A stretch of DNA of 64,000 nucleotides from the NCBI RefSeq assembly GCF_026339875.1, contig NZ_JAPEPZ010000001.1, forward strand, positions 1,860,001 to 1,924,000, given 5' to 3'. Shown piece by piece: positions 10,642 to 20,193 of the stretch. The notes below the pieces were generated by a model, which was given only the letters and a program-made list of their open reading frames with translations, had not been told where the DNA came from and did not search any database. This DNA comes from Streptomyces sp. NBC_01571 (GTDB lineage: Bacteria; Actinomycetota; Actinomycetes; Streptomycetales; Streptomycetaceae). The first letter of the stretch is position 1. The number at the start of each line of letters is the position of its first letter. A program made the translations under genes and the position numbers.

Positions 10642-13600
10642 CTACTTCTCGGTCGCGTCGAGCAGCAGGTATCCATAGCGGGCCTCCGCCTGCGGATCCC
10701 CGAAGTGCGCCCCGGAATCAGCAGGAACGATCGGCAGCTCCACCCACTCGGTCTCCGACCCGCGCGGCTCGGCCCAGCTCCACGCTCCGTGCCACGACGC
10801 GGGCTGCGGCAGCACCACACCCGCCTCCGTCGGCTCCTCCCCCGCCCGTGCCCGCCGGGCTTCTTCGGCCTTGTCGACCCGCTCGGCCGCGAGCAGTGGG
10901 CCGAGCCGGAAGGACGCCCGGATCCGCCGCATCGCCTCGGACACCAGGTCGTCGGGCAGCTGGACCTTGGTCACCGGGAGGATGTCCGTGGTGGCATGCA
11001 CCGCCGCGTACGGATCCATCAGCAGCGTCAGGTGGTGCGTCACCGGCTGGTCCGGGGTGCGCGCGGGCACGGCCAGGCCGTGGCCTTTGTCGATCGGGGT
11101 CAGGTAGCCCCCGCCGCCCTTCGGCATGACCGCGTGGAAGCGCTCGTACGAAGTCTCCTGGTCGGGTCCGGTCGCCCCGGCGAAGTATCCGATGAGGCCG
11201 TCGCCGAGCCGCTTCTCGTTGCCGAGCCGGACCGGCCAGCGGTAGCCGTCGTACTCCTCCTCGGACACCCCGAGCACCTGGTCCCAGCTCGGATTGCTCA
11301 GCAGCGGTCCTTCGAGCTCGACGCCCAGATCGGCGCGCACCAGGGCGAGCGGACGGCCGATGAGCCGTAGCGGGGAGCCGTCCTCCTGGGCCGCGTCGTC
11401 GTGGATGGTGTCGAGGGTCTGGTCGATGGTGTCGAGCAGACCGGTCAGTGCGGCGGCGGGTTTGTCCTTCAGGGTGCGGACGAACCGGGCCAGGTGCGGC
11501 ATGGCGTCCTCGAACTCCGTGGCGTCGACGTCGGGATGGGGCGAGCCGGGGAGCGGTAGCCACACGCTGTCGTCCGCGCCGTCGATGTCCTTGACGACGC
11601 GGAGTTCGCCGAGACAGACGCCGTCGGGTCCGTGGACGACGAGGGTCTGGTCGAGATGGTTGAGCAGCAACCAGCCGGCCAGGGGGTTTTCCGTCGTGGC
11701 CGCGCGGGCCATCGGTGAGAGCCGCTGTCCGTCCATGGCACGTACGGTCTCCAGCCGCAGGCGGGCTCCCTGGAGGAGACGCGGGCCGAGCTGGACGAAG
11801 CGGGCCGTGCCGATGAGGTCCTCGTGCAGGACCTCATCAGGGGCAACGCTCTCCGCGAGGGTGAGGGAGACCTGTTCGTAGTTGCCGCTGTTGACGATGT
11901 CGTAGGTGCGGCCGAAGCGGTCGACGATGCGCAGGTCGTGAAAGGTGAACTGGCCGGCGCGGACGGGCTGGAACGGTGTTCCGGGGTCGTCGGCGGGCGG
12001 TTCGAGCGGGCCGCCTTCCGGGACGCTCTGGATGTCGCCGACGAGCCTGGCGGTGGCCTCGGGGACGTGCACGGTGGTCCTGGCGGCGCCGTCCTGCTGG
12101 ACGAGCCAGTCGTGGAAGCCGTCGAGGCGCTGGGAGAGCATTCCGGGGTGGCCGAGTTCCTCGCGCAGGGCGAGGAGGCCTTCGGTGGGGGCGCCGGAGT
12201 AGGTGTCGAGGTAGCGGTCGATCTGCTTCTGCAGGACGAACGGCGCGCTCGGGGTGAGGAACGCCCGGTTCTTGAAGGTGAGCCAGCGCAGGTCGGCTTC
12301 GCCGCCGCCGGGCTGGGCTCCCCGGCCGGACCATTCGTAGCGGCTGCCGTTGAAGGTCCAGTAGGTGGTGTCGTCGGCCTGGAAGGGTGTGGGGCAGTAC
12401 TTCAGTTCGTATTCGAGGTGCATGGGCAGCCAGGGCTGCCGCCACGGCGCGGTGTGCTCGGGGACGGGCCCGGTGACGGCGGCAGGGTCCTTCAGCGCCG
12501 CGTCGAGAGCGCCGGGGACCCGGGCCACCTGGTCCAGGAGGGCGAACTCCGCGAGGAGCGGGGCGCAGGCGTCGGGGAGTCCGGCCAGTCCCGGGCTGGG
12601 CGGAGTCGTGGGCCGGTCGTAGGTCGTGCCTCCGACGGTGATCCGGGTGATCAGGGCCTCGGGAAGGCGGCAGGGCAGCGGTGTGTCCCGGGTGAGGGGT
12701 TCCTTGGCGCCGGTGTCCTTGATGAGCACGACCGGGTCGGCGGGGCGGTAGTAGGACTCGCGGGCGGTGCGCTCCAGCTGGTAGCGCGGGTCGAGTCCGC
12801 GTTCGGTCGCGTACTTCCCGATGGCGGCCGCGAGTTCCTCCGGGATGCCGCCGGTGGGCAGTTGCCTCGACAGCACGAACTGTTCGTCGAGCAGAGCCTT
12901 GGTCCGCCCGGCCAGACTCGTCGCATCGCTCTCGTTGAGCTGGACATCAGCTGCGGCGTCGAACCCGGCGGGGTGCTCAGGGGTGAACGGGGGAACCGGC
13001 TTGTTGCGCAGCCACCAGATGTTCCACAGGCGCTGCTGGGAGCGGCGGAGCCTGGGCGTGAGGTCGTCGTACTGCCGTTGGACCTCGTTGAGTTCGGTCA
13101 GCCATCCGGGTTCCGGCGGCGGGGGCGGCAGCTCGTCGTCGCCTTCGACGGGGCGCGCGGTCACCTTCCACACGTAGCCGCCGTCGGAGCCGGAGAACCA
13201 GGAGTGATGGGTGAGGGTGTCAAGGTCCTCTTCGCCGTCGGCGGTGTCGAGTGTTTCGAGGGTGCCGTGGAAGAGCGAGCGTACGAGGTCTCCGGTGCGC
13301 GCGGACCGGGTCTGGCGGGCGGCCAGCCGGCTGAGGGCTTCGGCACTGCTGCTGCCCAGCGTGAGGATCTTGCTGAGCTCGATGTTGCTCGGTTTGTCGG
13401 ACTCGTGGGTGCCGCCTTCGCGCTGCCAGTCGACTCCCAGCGCCGAGCCGCTGTAGAGGGTGCGGTCCAGGGCATCGGCGGCGGTGCCTTCGGGGGTGGC
13501 CCAGCCGAGGGCTTCGAGGAGGTCGGCCGTCCCGTCCGCGTCCGGCGGGAGCAGGCCGGGCACGGACGCGGCGCGGTTGAGGTAGTCGAGGGCGTCGTCG

Positions 13601-14283
13601 CTGTACCAGCCGACGACGAAGTAGCTCAGCGTCGCGTCGGGCGGGTAGTTGTCCAGGTCGCCTTTGAGGTCCTCAAGGGTGTCGTGGAGGGAGAACACGT
13701 CTTTGTTGTACGGCTGGTAGGCCGCGAAGCCGGGCAGTCCGGGCCCGGCCGCGGTCAGGTGCGGTTTCTGGGCGGGTGGTTCGGTCCACGGCGCCTGGGC
13801 GAGGTCGTGGCGGCGGCCGAGGAAGGTCAGCTCCAGCGGAGCGCCCGCCGGTGAATCGGGGTTCGGGTGCTTGTTGGTGCCGTAGATGTCGTTGCCGTCG
13901 GCGTCCTGGACCGGGCGGCTCTCAAGGTAGTCGCTCTGCACGATCCAGCCGACGGCCTTGCGGTCCGCCGCCGCCGCCGCTGTGGTGCTGTAGCGCACGA
14001 CCAGCCAGCGGTTGGGGACAAAGGGGAAGGTCGTCTCCCCCGTTGTCTGGTCGTAGTGCCCGTTGGCCAGCGCTTCGGGCAGCTGCCACTGGACGTAGAC
14101 ACCTTCGCTGTCCGGGCCCATGGTCTCGGTGCCGACGCCGGGGGGCGGTTCCGCGCCCGTGCCCTCCTCGATCATGGCGTCGAAGTTCGGTGTCCACCGG
14201 TTGAACGTCTCGGCGGCGCGGGTCAGCCGGTTGACGACAAGGGCGTTCACCTTGACGGGGACGATCAGGTCCGTGGCGCTCAT
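10642..14283 (-). CDS. Very large cytoplasmic-type protein of unknown function (1213 aa)
   Basis: A 1213-residue protein without recognisable catalytic motifs, signal peptide or membrane segment. It starts MSATDLIVPVKVNALVVN and is rich in Trp, Pro and acidic residues; its C-terminal part contains a segment (ESVAPDEVLHEDLIGTARFV) that reads like beta structure. The ATG at 14283 overlaps the stop of the upstream gene (ATGA), so the two are translationally coupled and probably made in fixed ratio. Together with the 743- and 1092-residue neighbours it forms a unit of giant proteins. I do not recognise a family and assign no function. Confidence 0.75.
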   Translation of the reverse strand: MSATDLIVPVKVNALVVNRLTRAAETFNRWTPNFDAMIEEGTGAEPPPGVGTETMGPDSEGVYVQWQLPEALANGHYDQTTGETTFPFVPNRWLVVRYSTTAAAAADRKAVGWIVQSDYLESRPVQDADGNDIYGTNKHPNPDSPAGAPLELTFLGRRHDLAQAPWTEPPAQKPHLTAAGPGLPGFAAYQPYNKDVFSLHDTLEDLKGDLDNYPPDATLSYFVVGWYSDDALDYLNRAASVPGLLPPDADGTADLLEALGWATPEGTAADALDRTLYSGSALGVDWQREGGTHESDKPSNIELSKILTLGSSSAEALSRLAARQTRSARTGDLVRSLFHGTLETLDTADGEEDLDTLTHHSWFSGSDGGYVWKVTARPVEGDDELPPPPPEPGWLTELNEVQRQYDDLTPRLRRSQQRLWNIWWLRNKPVPPFTPEHPAGFDAAADVQLNESDATSLAGRTKALLDEQFVLSRQLPTGGIPEELAAAIGKYATERGLDPRYQLERTARESYYRPADPVVLIKDTGAKEPLTRDTPLPCRLPEALITRITVGGTTYDRPTTPPSPGLAGLPDACAPLLAEFALLDQVARVPGALDAALKDPAAVTGPVPEHTAPWRQPWLPMHLEYELKYCPTPFQADDTTYWTFNGSRYEWSGRGAQPGGGEADLRWLTFKNRAFLTPSAPFVLQKQIDRYLDTYSGAPTEGLLALREELGHPGMLSQRLDGFHDWLVQQDGAARTTVHVPEATARLVGDIQSVPEGGPLEPPADDPGTPFQPVRAGQFTFHDLRIVDRFGRTYDIVNSGNYEQVSLTLAESVAPDEVLHEDLIGTARFVQLGPRLLQGARLRLETVRAMDGQRLSPMARAATTENPLAGWLLLNHLDQTLVVHGPDGVCLGELRVVKDIDGADDSVWLPLPGSPHPDVDATEFEDAMPHLARFVRTLKDKPAAALTGLLDTIDQTLDTIHDDAAQEDGSPLRLIGRPLALVRADLGVELEGPLLSNPSWDQVLGVSEEEYDGYRWPVRLGNEKRLGDGLIGYFAGATGPDQETSYERFHAVMPKGGGGYLTPIDKGHGLAVPARTPDQPVTHHLTLLMDPYAAVHATTDILPVTKVQLPDDLVSEAMRRIRASFRLGPLLAAERVDKAEEARRARAGEEPTEAGVVLPQPASWHGAWSWAEPRGSETEWVELPIVPADSGAHFGDPQAEARYGYLLLDATEK

Positions 14284-16514
14284 CAGGCGGTCTCCGTCCG
14301 GGCAGCGGTGCCGGTGGGGCTGAGGATTTCCTGTTCCAGCGGGGCGTTGACGAGTTCCAGGGCCAGTTGTCCGGGGTCCAGGTCGGTGAGCCCGAACTCC
14401 CGGGCCAGGGCGGGCACCAGGCCGCCGGTGCCGAACATCTGGAGCACCGCGGGTCCGGTGTCCGGGTCGGAGCGCAGGTGGAGGTCAAAGAGGCTGCCGG
14501 TGGCGGGGTAGAAGGTCTCCAGCGGGGTGCCGATCGGCGGGTCGGCGGCCAGGCTGCGCAGGCCGAGGCGGTTCCCGGTGTCGATGCCGTAGTGGATGCC
14601 CTGTCCCGGTTCGCGGATGACGACCTTGTCGGGAACGCCGTCCCAGAGGACGAGCAGGATCCTCTCGTCCGGTGTGGCGCGGCGCAGCTCGGTGAGGACG
14701 GTGCCGTCCTTGAGGTAGGCATTGACCTTGATGTCCGGCCAGGCGGGAATGAGTTCGGAGTGGATGAGCAGCCCGCCGGCGGCCCGCTTCGTGCTGCCCG
14801 ACCGGGCGGTGGCCCGGTTGAGTTCGGGGGCGAGGCGGCTGTCGACGGAGGTGTGCACGCCGACGTCGGCGGCTCCGGCGACGAGCGCGTCCAGCCAGCC
14901 CTGGTCGAGGCGGAACATCCGCAGGGATTCCAGAGGAAGCATGCGCGGGTCGGGCACGAGGTGGTGAAACGGCACGCCCTGGAGCAGGCCGAGGCGGGCC
15001 TGCCAGGCGGCGATGGCCCCGGCGTTGCGTTCCGCGGTGGTCCGCAGCAGGGAGACAGCGCGTTCTTCTGCGAGCACGGACCTTGACTGTGTACGTGTCA
15101 CTCTCGGCTGCGGCATCCTGCGTCCGGCGCCGTCCGGGAGCTGGGGGCTCTTGAGCCCGGTGCTGAGCCGCTCGCGGAAGCCGGCGGAGGCGAGTTCGCG
15201 CAGCGCGCCGAGGGCGGGCGGGGCATCCGGGTCGACCGAGGCGCGCTCCGGATCTCCGGCCAGCGCCATCAGCGTCGTCGCCCGGTTGGCGAGTTCGCGG
15301 CGGGCCCGGCCGACGGCGGTGGTGTATTCGGGGTCGGCCAGGCCGATGGTGCGACCGAGAGTCCAGGCGACGGCATAGCTGACGTCGAAGATCCCGTGCT
15401 CGGGCTCGTAGATGAGCGCGTGGTCGGAGGTGGTGTGCGGGCCGGGGCTGTGCTCGGTGGGCACGTCGAAAGCGGTGACCGGGGTGGCCGGGCCGCGGTA
15501 CCAGGCGAAGGTGCGTTCACCGGAGAGGGCCAGCTGCGGAACGGCGGTGTAGCCGCGGGCAAGGCGGTCGCGGACGTAGTCGTCCTCGGGATCGTCGGTG
15601 ACCGGTGCCGTCACCGGCAGCCGCAGGGCGAGCTCTTCCGGGTCCTCGGCACCAGGGGCGACGAGGTTCTCCAGCAGCGCTCCGGGGTCGGCGGCAGGCC
15701 CTTCGCTGCTGGTGAAGCTCCAGCTGTGCAGCGAGCACAGGCGAACGGCCGTGGTGCCGCCGGGCAGGGTGCCGGACAAGCGGCCCTCGAAGCCTTCGAG
15801 GGAGACGAGGTGGACGGCGTAGTTACCGGGGTTGTGAGGGAAGCGGTTGGCGTTGACGACAGCATACTCCCCTTCTACGAAGACTTCGCCGTCGGCCGCC
15901 CGGGGCTTGTTCGCGTCGACGACCTTGCGGACGTGGGCGAGGTAGTACATCTCGTCGTCGCGTGGGGCGATCGCGTTGAAGAGGTCTGCCGGGACGTCGA
16001 TGGTCCGGCACTTGCTCCGGGCCTCGGCCTCGTCGACGCCGCCGGACGGCAGGTTCGGGCCCTTGACCCCCGCCTCGGCAGGGTTGCGGAGCTCCTCGAC
16101 GGTGCGCAGCACGGTGTCCCCGGACGCGGCGGGGTCGTCGGGCAGTTCGTTCTCGCCGAAGACGAGCAGGGCGAGCCAGGGCGGGCGGGCCGGGGGCTGC
16201 TCGGCGCGGGTTCCGGCGAGGTTGCGTTCCCAGGGCAGGATCGACCGGCTGAGGGTGATGTGCGGCAGGGTCCTGGTGTAGGCGCCGGTGCTCTCGCGCG
16301 GCGGGTAGTGGGCGTGGACGGACGCTTCGCTGAGCACGAAGCGGACGGCCTTGATCTCGAAGGTCTCCTCGGACGGGAGCAGCTTGTCCTGGGCGTCCAG
16401 TTCGCCGCCGGGGTCGCTGAGGGTGTTCTTGACCACGACCCGGTAGTCGCCGGGGGTGGCACGCGGGATCAGGTGGTCGAGGAAGTGGATGCGCAGATCC
16501 GGTTCAGCGGGCAC
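14283..16514 (-). CDS. Large protein of unknown function (743 aa)
   Basis: Starts with GTG at 16514, six bases after the stop of the DUF6603-like gene, and overlaps the next gene by four bases at its end. The N-terminus (DLRIHFLDHLIPRATPGDYRVVVKN) looks like a beta-sandwich, followed by ITLSRSILPWERNL and WLALLVFGENEL. The central part (LARGYTAVPQLALSGERTFAWYRGP) and the C-terminus (DIKVNAYLKDGTVLTELRRAT) are also rich in beta structure. No enzyme motif or transmembrane helix is apparent. Tight coupling to both neighbours suggests a shared complex. Confidence 0.75.
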   Translation of the reverse strand: MPAEPDLRIHFLDHLIPRATPGDYRVVVKNTLSDPGGELDAQDKLLPSEETFEIKAVRFVLSEASVHAHYPPRESTGAYTRTLPHITLSRSILPWERNLAGTRAEQPPARPPWLALLVFGENELPDDPAASGDTVLRTVEELRNPAEAGVKGPNLPSGGVDEAEARSKCRTIDVPADLFNAIAPRDDEMYYLAHVRKVVDANKPRAADGEVFVEGEYAVVNANRFPHNPGNYAVHLVSLEGFEGRLSGTLPGGTTAVRLCSLHSWSFTSSEGPAADPGALLENLVAPGAEDPEELALRLPVTAPVTDDPEDDYVRDRLARGYTAVPQLALSGERTFAWYRGPATPVTAFDVPTEHSPGPHTTSDHALIYEPEHGIFDVSYAVAWTLGRTIGLADPEYTTAVGRARRELANRATTLMALAGDPERASVDPDAPPALGALRELASAGFRERLSTGLKSPQLPDGAGRRMPQPRVTRTQSRSVLAEERAVSLLRTTAERNAGAIAAWQARLGLLQGVPFHHLVPDPRMLPLESLRMFRLDQGWLDALVAGAADVGVHTSVDSRLAPELNRATARSGSTKRAAGGLLIHSELIPAWPDIKVNAYLKDGTVLTELRRATPDERILLVLWDGVPDKVVIREPGQGIHYGIDTGNRLGLRSLAADPPIGTPLETFYPATGSLFDLHLRSDPDTGPAVLQMFGTGGLVPALAREFGLTDLDPGQLALELVNAPLEQEILSPTGTAARTETA

Positions 16515-16520
16515 GGCCGG

Positions 16521-19500
16521 TCACCTCGTCGCGGTGGTGGTCAGGGGCGGGGTGGTCAGGCTGCGGCCGGCGAGTGCGGCGTAGCCGGTGAGCGGGCTGT
16601 CGGTGTCGGCGCCGGGTCCCGCGCCGAGCCGGGCGAGGGCGCTGAGCACGGCGGTGCGGCGGCCCCTGACGGTGGGGGCGGCGACGGTGTCGACGATGGT
16701 CCGGACGCTCTGGTCGTCGGGCCGCGGCTCGGGCCCGGCGGGGTCGGACACGCGCAGAGGCATGCGACCGTCAGGGAGTCCGTCGTACGAAAGCGCTTTT
16801 GAGGTGACGGGCCCGGTGTCGGTGCCGTAGTCCGGCTCGGGGAGGGTGATCCTCAGTCCGGTGAGGCGGTTTTCGAGCAGCTGGTCGCCGTCGAGCGCAT
16901 CACCGGGTTTGGCCAGGGGCTTGCCCCACAGGCCGGGGGCGACCGTGCCGGTGACCGGCTTGACCACCCAGTGGTGGTCGGTGGGGTGGAAGGTCGTGCC
17001 GTCCTTGGTGATGGTGACCCGGTGGGCGGAGGTGACACCGGTCCTCCGCATGGGGCGGATGTCGATGGTCCCCTCGTCGGACTGCTTGATCAGCCGTTCG
17101 TTGATGTACAGGTGCGAGGCGGGGATGCCGGATTCGGTGGTGAAGGTGAATCCGGCCGAGGAGACGAGGGTCGGTTCCTTGGCGGCCGCACGCCGGGCGA
17201 TCTCACCCTGATCGGCGTCGGCGAGCAGGCCCTCGTTGGGGATGACCCGGGCGGGTGCGGGGATCTGGGTGCGGAACTCGGGCCAGTCCACGGTGGGGGT
17301 GTTGTCGCGGGAGGAGCCGAAGCCGAAGCTGAAGGAGATGAACCAGAGTTTGACGGTGGCCCGGCCCCCGAAGGGCGGCAGCCACAGGTGGAGGTCGATG
17401 CCGACCTCGACGGAGATGCGGACCCGGACGAACCACACCTTGATGGTGGCCGCGACACCGATACTGATGCCGAGCCGGACATCGAGGTAGAAGGGTTTCC
17501 ACTGGACCAGCACGTCGAGGTGTGCGGTGAACCACGCGGAGAAGATGCCCTTGTCGTAGACGGCGGCCAGGCGCCCGCCGAACATGAACGCGGCGGGGGT
17601 GATCGCGGCGTAGGCCTCGGCCCGCACGGTGATGTCACTGGCCGGCGACCACACGAACCCGAGGCGCTTGGGCCGGGGGTAGTGGGCGGGGACGTTGTAG
17701 TCGGGGTGGTAGCCGCCGAGGCTGATGGCGAAGTCCCCGGCGCGGCCGCCGCCGGTCCAGACGTAGACGGCGATGCCACCGGTGAGCTCGATGGACGGAT
17801 CGAGCACATAGCTGCCGGGCAGCAGAGCCACGTCCATGGACAGGCAGTGCTCGGCGGAGCTGAAGCCGAGGCTCAGACCAATGTTCACCCTGGCGATGGC
17901 CCGGGCTTTCGGGTCGAGGGTGCGCGGCAGGCTGACGGAGGTGCGGCCGAGCAGCATGGCCTTGACGGAGTCGCCGAATTCGATGACGGCGAGGGCTTTG
18001 GTCTCGATGAAGCCGAAGCTGGTGAACTTCACTCCGGCGGCGATCCAGTACTGGCCCTCGGCGGGGCGGATCCAGCCGGTGGGTCCGGTGAGGGCCTTGA
18101 GCGCGTCTTCGGGGGTGTACGGCGTCGGGGCCGGCATGCCGGGCAGGGCCTGGGCCGCGTCCAGCCGTGCCACCAGAGGGAATTCGGCGATCTCGGCACC
18201 GGTGGGGACCTTCTTGAAGGAGCTGTTGATACCGAATCCGGCGGAGAAGCCGGTGACGGTGAAGGGCGGCGGGCCGAAGACGGAGGCGCCGCCGAGGAGG
18301 GAGATCTCGCCGTAGATGAAGACTGAGTGCCAGCCTTCGACGCTGCGTGCCCACACGGCCTGGGCACCGAGTTCCACCGCCATCGCCTGGACCAGGACCA
18401 GCCCGGCGAGTTCGAAGTCGAGGGCGGGGTCGTCGGGTGTCTTGTTGAGCAGGCCGCCCTTGAAACCGATGAGCCCGTCGGCGGCGGAGGCTTCGATGTT
18501 CATGCCGTGCAGGAAGGGCAGCAGCGGGAAGCCGCCGCTCATGCCGACGTAGAAGCCGAGTCCGGCGACCTGCCAGGTGAGAGAACCGATCGTGACCTGG
18601 CCCTGGAGCTCGATCAGCAAGCCTTTTTTGCGGTCGTAGCGGAAGACGATCGACGAGAGGTAGACCGGCCCGAACTGCTTGCCGATCACGAACTCGTATT
18701 CGAGCTTCGGCTTCTCCGGGCTCTCCGGAGCCGGTCCGAACTTCGGCGGGACGGTGATCACCAGTGCCGGCGTCGGATCGCCCATGACGGCGAGGTAGAC
18801 CGCCGCACTCACGTTCTTGCCCAGCGGGACCCCTGCCGCCGCGTTCACCACGGGCAACTGCTGGAGCGGACCGAGGTTGTACTCCGTGACGACCCGGTTG
18901 ATCTTGATGACGTCTTCGGCGCTGAGGTTCTCGGAGACGTACATGATCTGGAGCGCGGGCAGGGACAGCAGCCCGTTGCCGAGCATGGGTCCGACGACCG
19001 GCAGCCCGGAACCGTCCCAGTCCGTGCGGGCCCGGACCATGGCGACGGTGGTGGCCTTGGGTTTGCCGTCCTGGCCGGTGCGGCCGAGCGCCGTGGTCCG
19101 CAGTACCAGCAGTTCCACGGGGTTCGCGCCGGTGCCGTGGTCCACCGGCGCTTCGGCGGTGACCATCAGGTTGTCCGTCTTGCCCATCGGGTGCTGGTGC
19201 AGCTGGACCCGCTCCAGCCAGTCGACCAGCGGTCCGGGCAGTTCGACGCCGTACTCGCCGAGGGCTTCGAGCAGCGGGGTGATCAGCAGCGGCGGTCCGT
19301 CGAGGGGCTGGGCCGTGCCGATGGACTCCTTGCGCAGTTCGGCGCGGAACTCCAGCGGGTCGGCGACCGCCCCGCCGAGCTGGAAGCCCACCCAGGGCCC
19401 GGTGCCGGGGCACCGTCCGGCCGCGGCCGCGGCCTGTCCGGCGGCCAGCAGGACCCGCAGTGACCGGCCGCCGGACAGTCCGGACAGGTCGACGCGGGCG

Positions 19501-19799
19501 ACGGCGGTCTGGAGCAGCCAGGTCGCCGGGCTCGCCTCGAAGAGCAGCGCGTCGACCGCCGTGCCGGTGGCGAAGAACCGGGCGCTGGCCGGCATCTCCT
19601 CACCGGCCAAAGTGACTTTGCCGGTCACCGTCAGAGCGGCGCTGTCGGCAGTCGCCTCAGTGAGGGTCAGAATGCCGCTGGGCAGGTGCTCCAGAGACTC
19701 GGCCTCGCCGGTCAGCCCGAGCCGCCCGGTGTCGAGCTCGAACGTACCGGCACCCCCTGCCGGGAACAGTGCAACCAGTTCGTTGACCGTCAGCGCCAT
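16521..19799 (-). CDS. DUF6603-like giant beta-rich protein, first gene of the operon
   Basis: The ATG at 19799 gives a 1092-residue protein (MALTVNELVALFPAGG). Starts further upstream would add residues out of character and overlap the promoter. The C-terminal 500 residues carry the Gly- and aromatic-rich alternating pattern I associate with DUF6603 proteins (LGISIGVAATIKVWFVRVRI, HLWLPPFGGRATVKLWFISF). The pattern looks like a large beta-barrel or beta-solenoid. No signal peptide is obvious despite the outer-membrane-like look. The family has no known function. It heads the four-gene leftward operon under the promoter at 19876-19904. The family assignment rests on memory of the pattern. Confidence 0.7.
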   Translation of the reverse strand: MALTVNELVALFPAGGAGTFELDTGRLGLTGEAESLEHLPSGILTLTEATADSAALTVTGKVTLAGEEMPASARFFATGTAVDALLFEASPATWLLQTAVARVDLSGLSGGRSLRVLLAAGQAAAAAGRCPGTGPWVGFQLGGAVADPLEFRAELRKESIGTAQPLDGPPLLITPLLEALGEYGVELPGPLVDWLERVQLHQHPMGKTDNLMVTAEAPVDHGTGANPVELLVLRTTALGRTGQDGKPKATTVAMVRARTDWDGSGLPVVGPMLGNGLLSLPALQIMYVSENLSAEDVIKINRVVTEYNLGPLQQLPVVNAAAGVPLGKNVSAAVYLAVMGDPTPALVITVPPKFGPAPESPEKPKLEYEFVIGKQFGPVYLSSIVFRYDRKKGLLIELQGQVTIGSLTWQVAGLGFYVGMSGGFPLLPFLHGMNIEASAADGLIGFKGGLLNKTPDDPALDFELAGLVLVQAMAVELGAQAVWARSVEGWHSVFIYGEISLLGGASVFGPPPFTVTGFSAGFGINSSFKKVPTGAEIAEFPLVARLDAAQALPGMPAPTPYTPEDALKALTGPTGWIRPAEGQYWIAAGVKFTSFGFIETKALAVIEFGDSVKAMLLGRTSVSLPRTLDPKARAIARVNIGLSLGFSSAEHCLSMDVALLPGSYVLDPSIELTGGIAVYVWTGGGRAGDFAISLGGYHPDYNVPAHYPRPKRLGFVWSPASDITVRAEAYAAITPAAFMFGGRLAAVYDKGIFSAWFTAHLDVLVQWKPFYLDVRLGISIGVAATIKVWFVRVRISVEVGIDLHLWLPPFGGRATVKLWFISFSFGFGSSRDNTPTVDWPEFRTQIPAPARVIPNEGLLADADQGEIARRAAAKEPTLVSSAGFTFTTESGIPASHLYINERLIKQSDEGTIDIRPMRRTGVTSAHRVTITKDGTTFHPTDHHWVVKPVTGTVAPGLWGKPLAKPGDALDGDQLLENRLTGLRITLPEPDYGTDTGPVTSKALSYDGLPDGRMPLRVSDPAGPEPRPDDQSVRTIVDTVAAPTVRGRRTAVLSALARLGAGPGADTDSPLTGYAALAGRSLTTPPLTTTATR

Positions 19800-19875
19800 G
19801 GGTGACCCCCGCCTGTGGACACGGTTGGGTGAGGCGCCCGCGGAAATGCGGGGCCCCTGTGCCGTTACGGAAAAT

Positions 19876-19904
19876 AAAGTAGGCGTGGGGCACGGAAACA
19901 TCAA
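19876..19904 (-). promoter_or_regulatory. Sigma-70-type promoter of the leftward giant-protein operon
   Basis: On the reverse strand TTGATG (19899-19904) and TACTTT (19876-19881) are separated by exactly 17 bases, a good match to the housekeeping actinomycete promoter. Transcription would start near 19869, leaving a leader of about 70 bases before the ATG at 19799. Confidence 0.65.
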
Positions 19905-20193
19905 TACGGAACGTGCGTGTGGCACAGCCATCCGGCCATAATGTCCGGAAAACACCGACCAGGAACCTGGAAATGGTCACCTCTCGCCCGTCAAACGCGC
20001 TTTCATGTGCGGGGATTCAGGTATTTTACGGGCCGCCGAAAGCGGACACCTAATCGAAGGGCCATTCGGAGAATCGATTTAGCCGGCGCATTTGTAGACG
20101 ACCGAGCCCGCTGCCCGCAGCCCGCTCCACTTCGCCATCCGCCGTCTCGACTGAATAGCCGAATCGCGGAATTCGGCCATGTGCCCCCAGGGC
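19905..20193. other. Intergenic region without recognised gene
   Basis: Between the operon promoter and the left end of the IS1182-family element (20194) I see no gene. The stretch is noticeably less GC-rich than its surroundings (for example around 20000-20090), but no clear hairpin or RNA could be made out. Its last six bases (CAGGGC, 20188-20193) form the target duplication of the neighbouring element. Confidence 0.5.
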
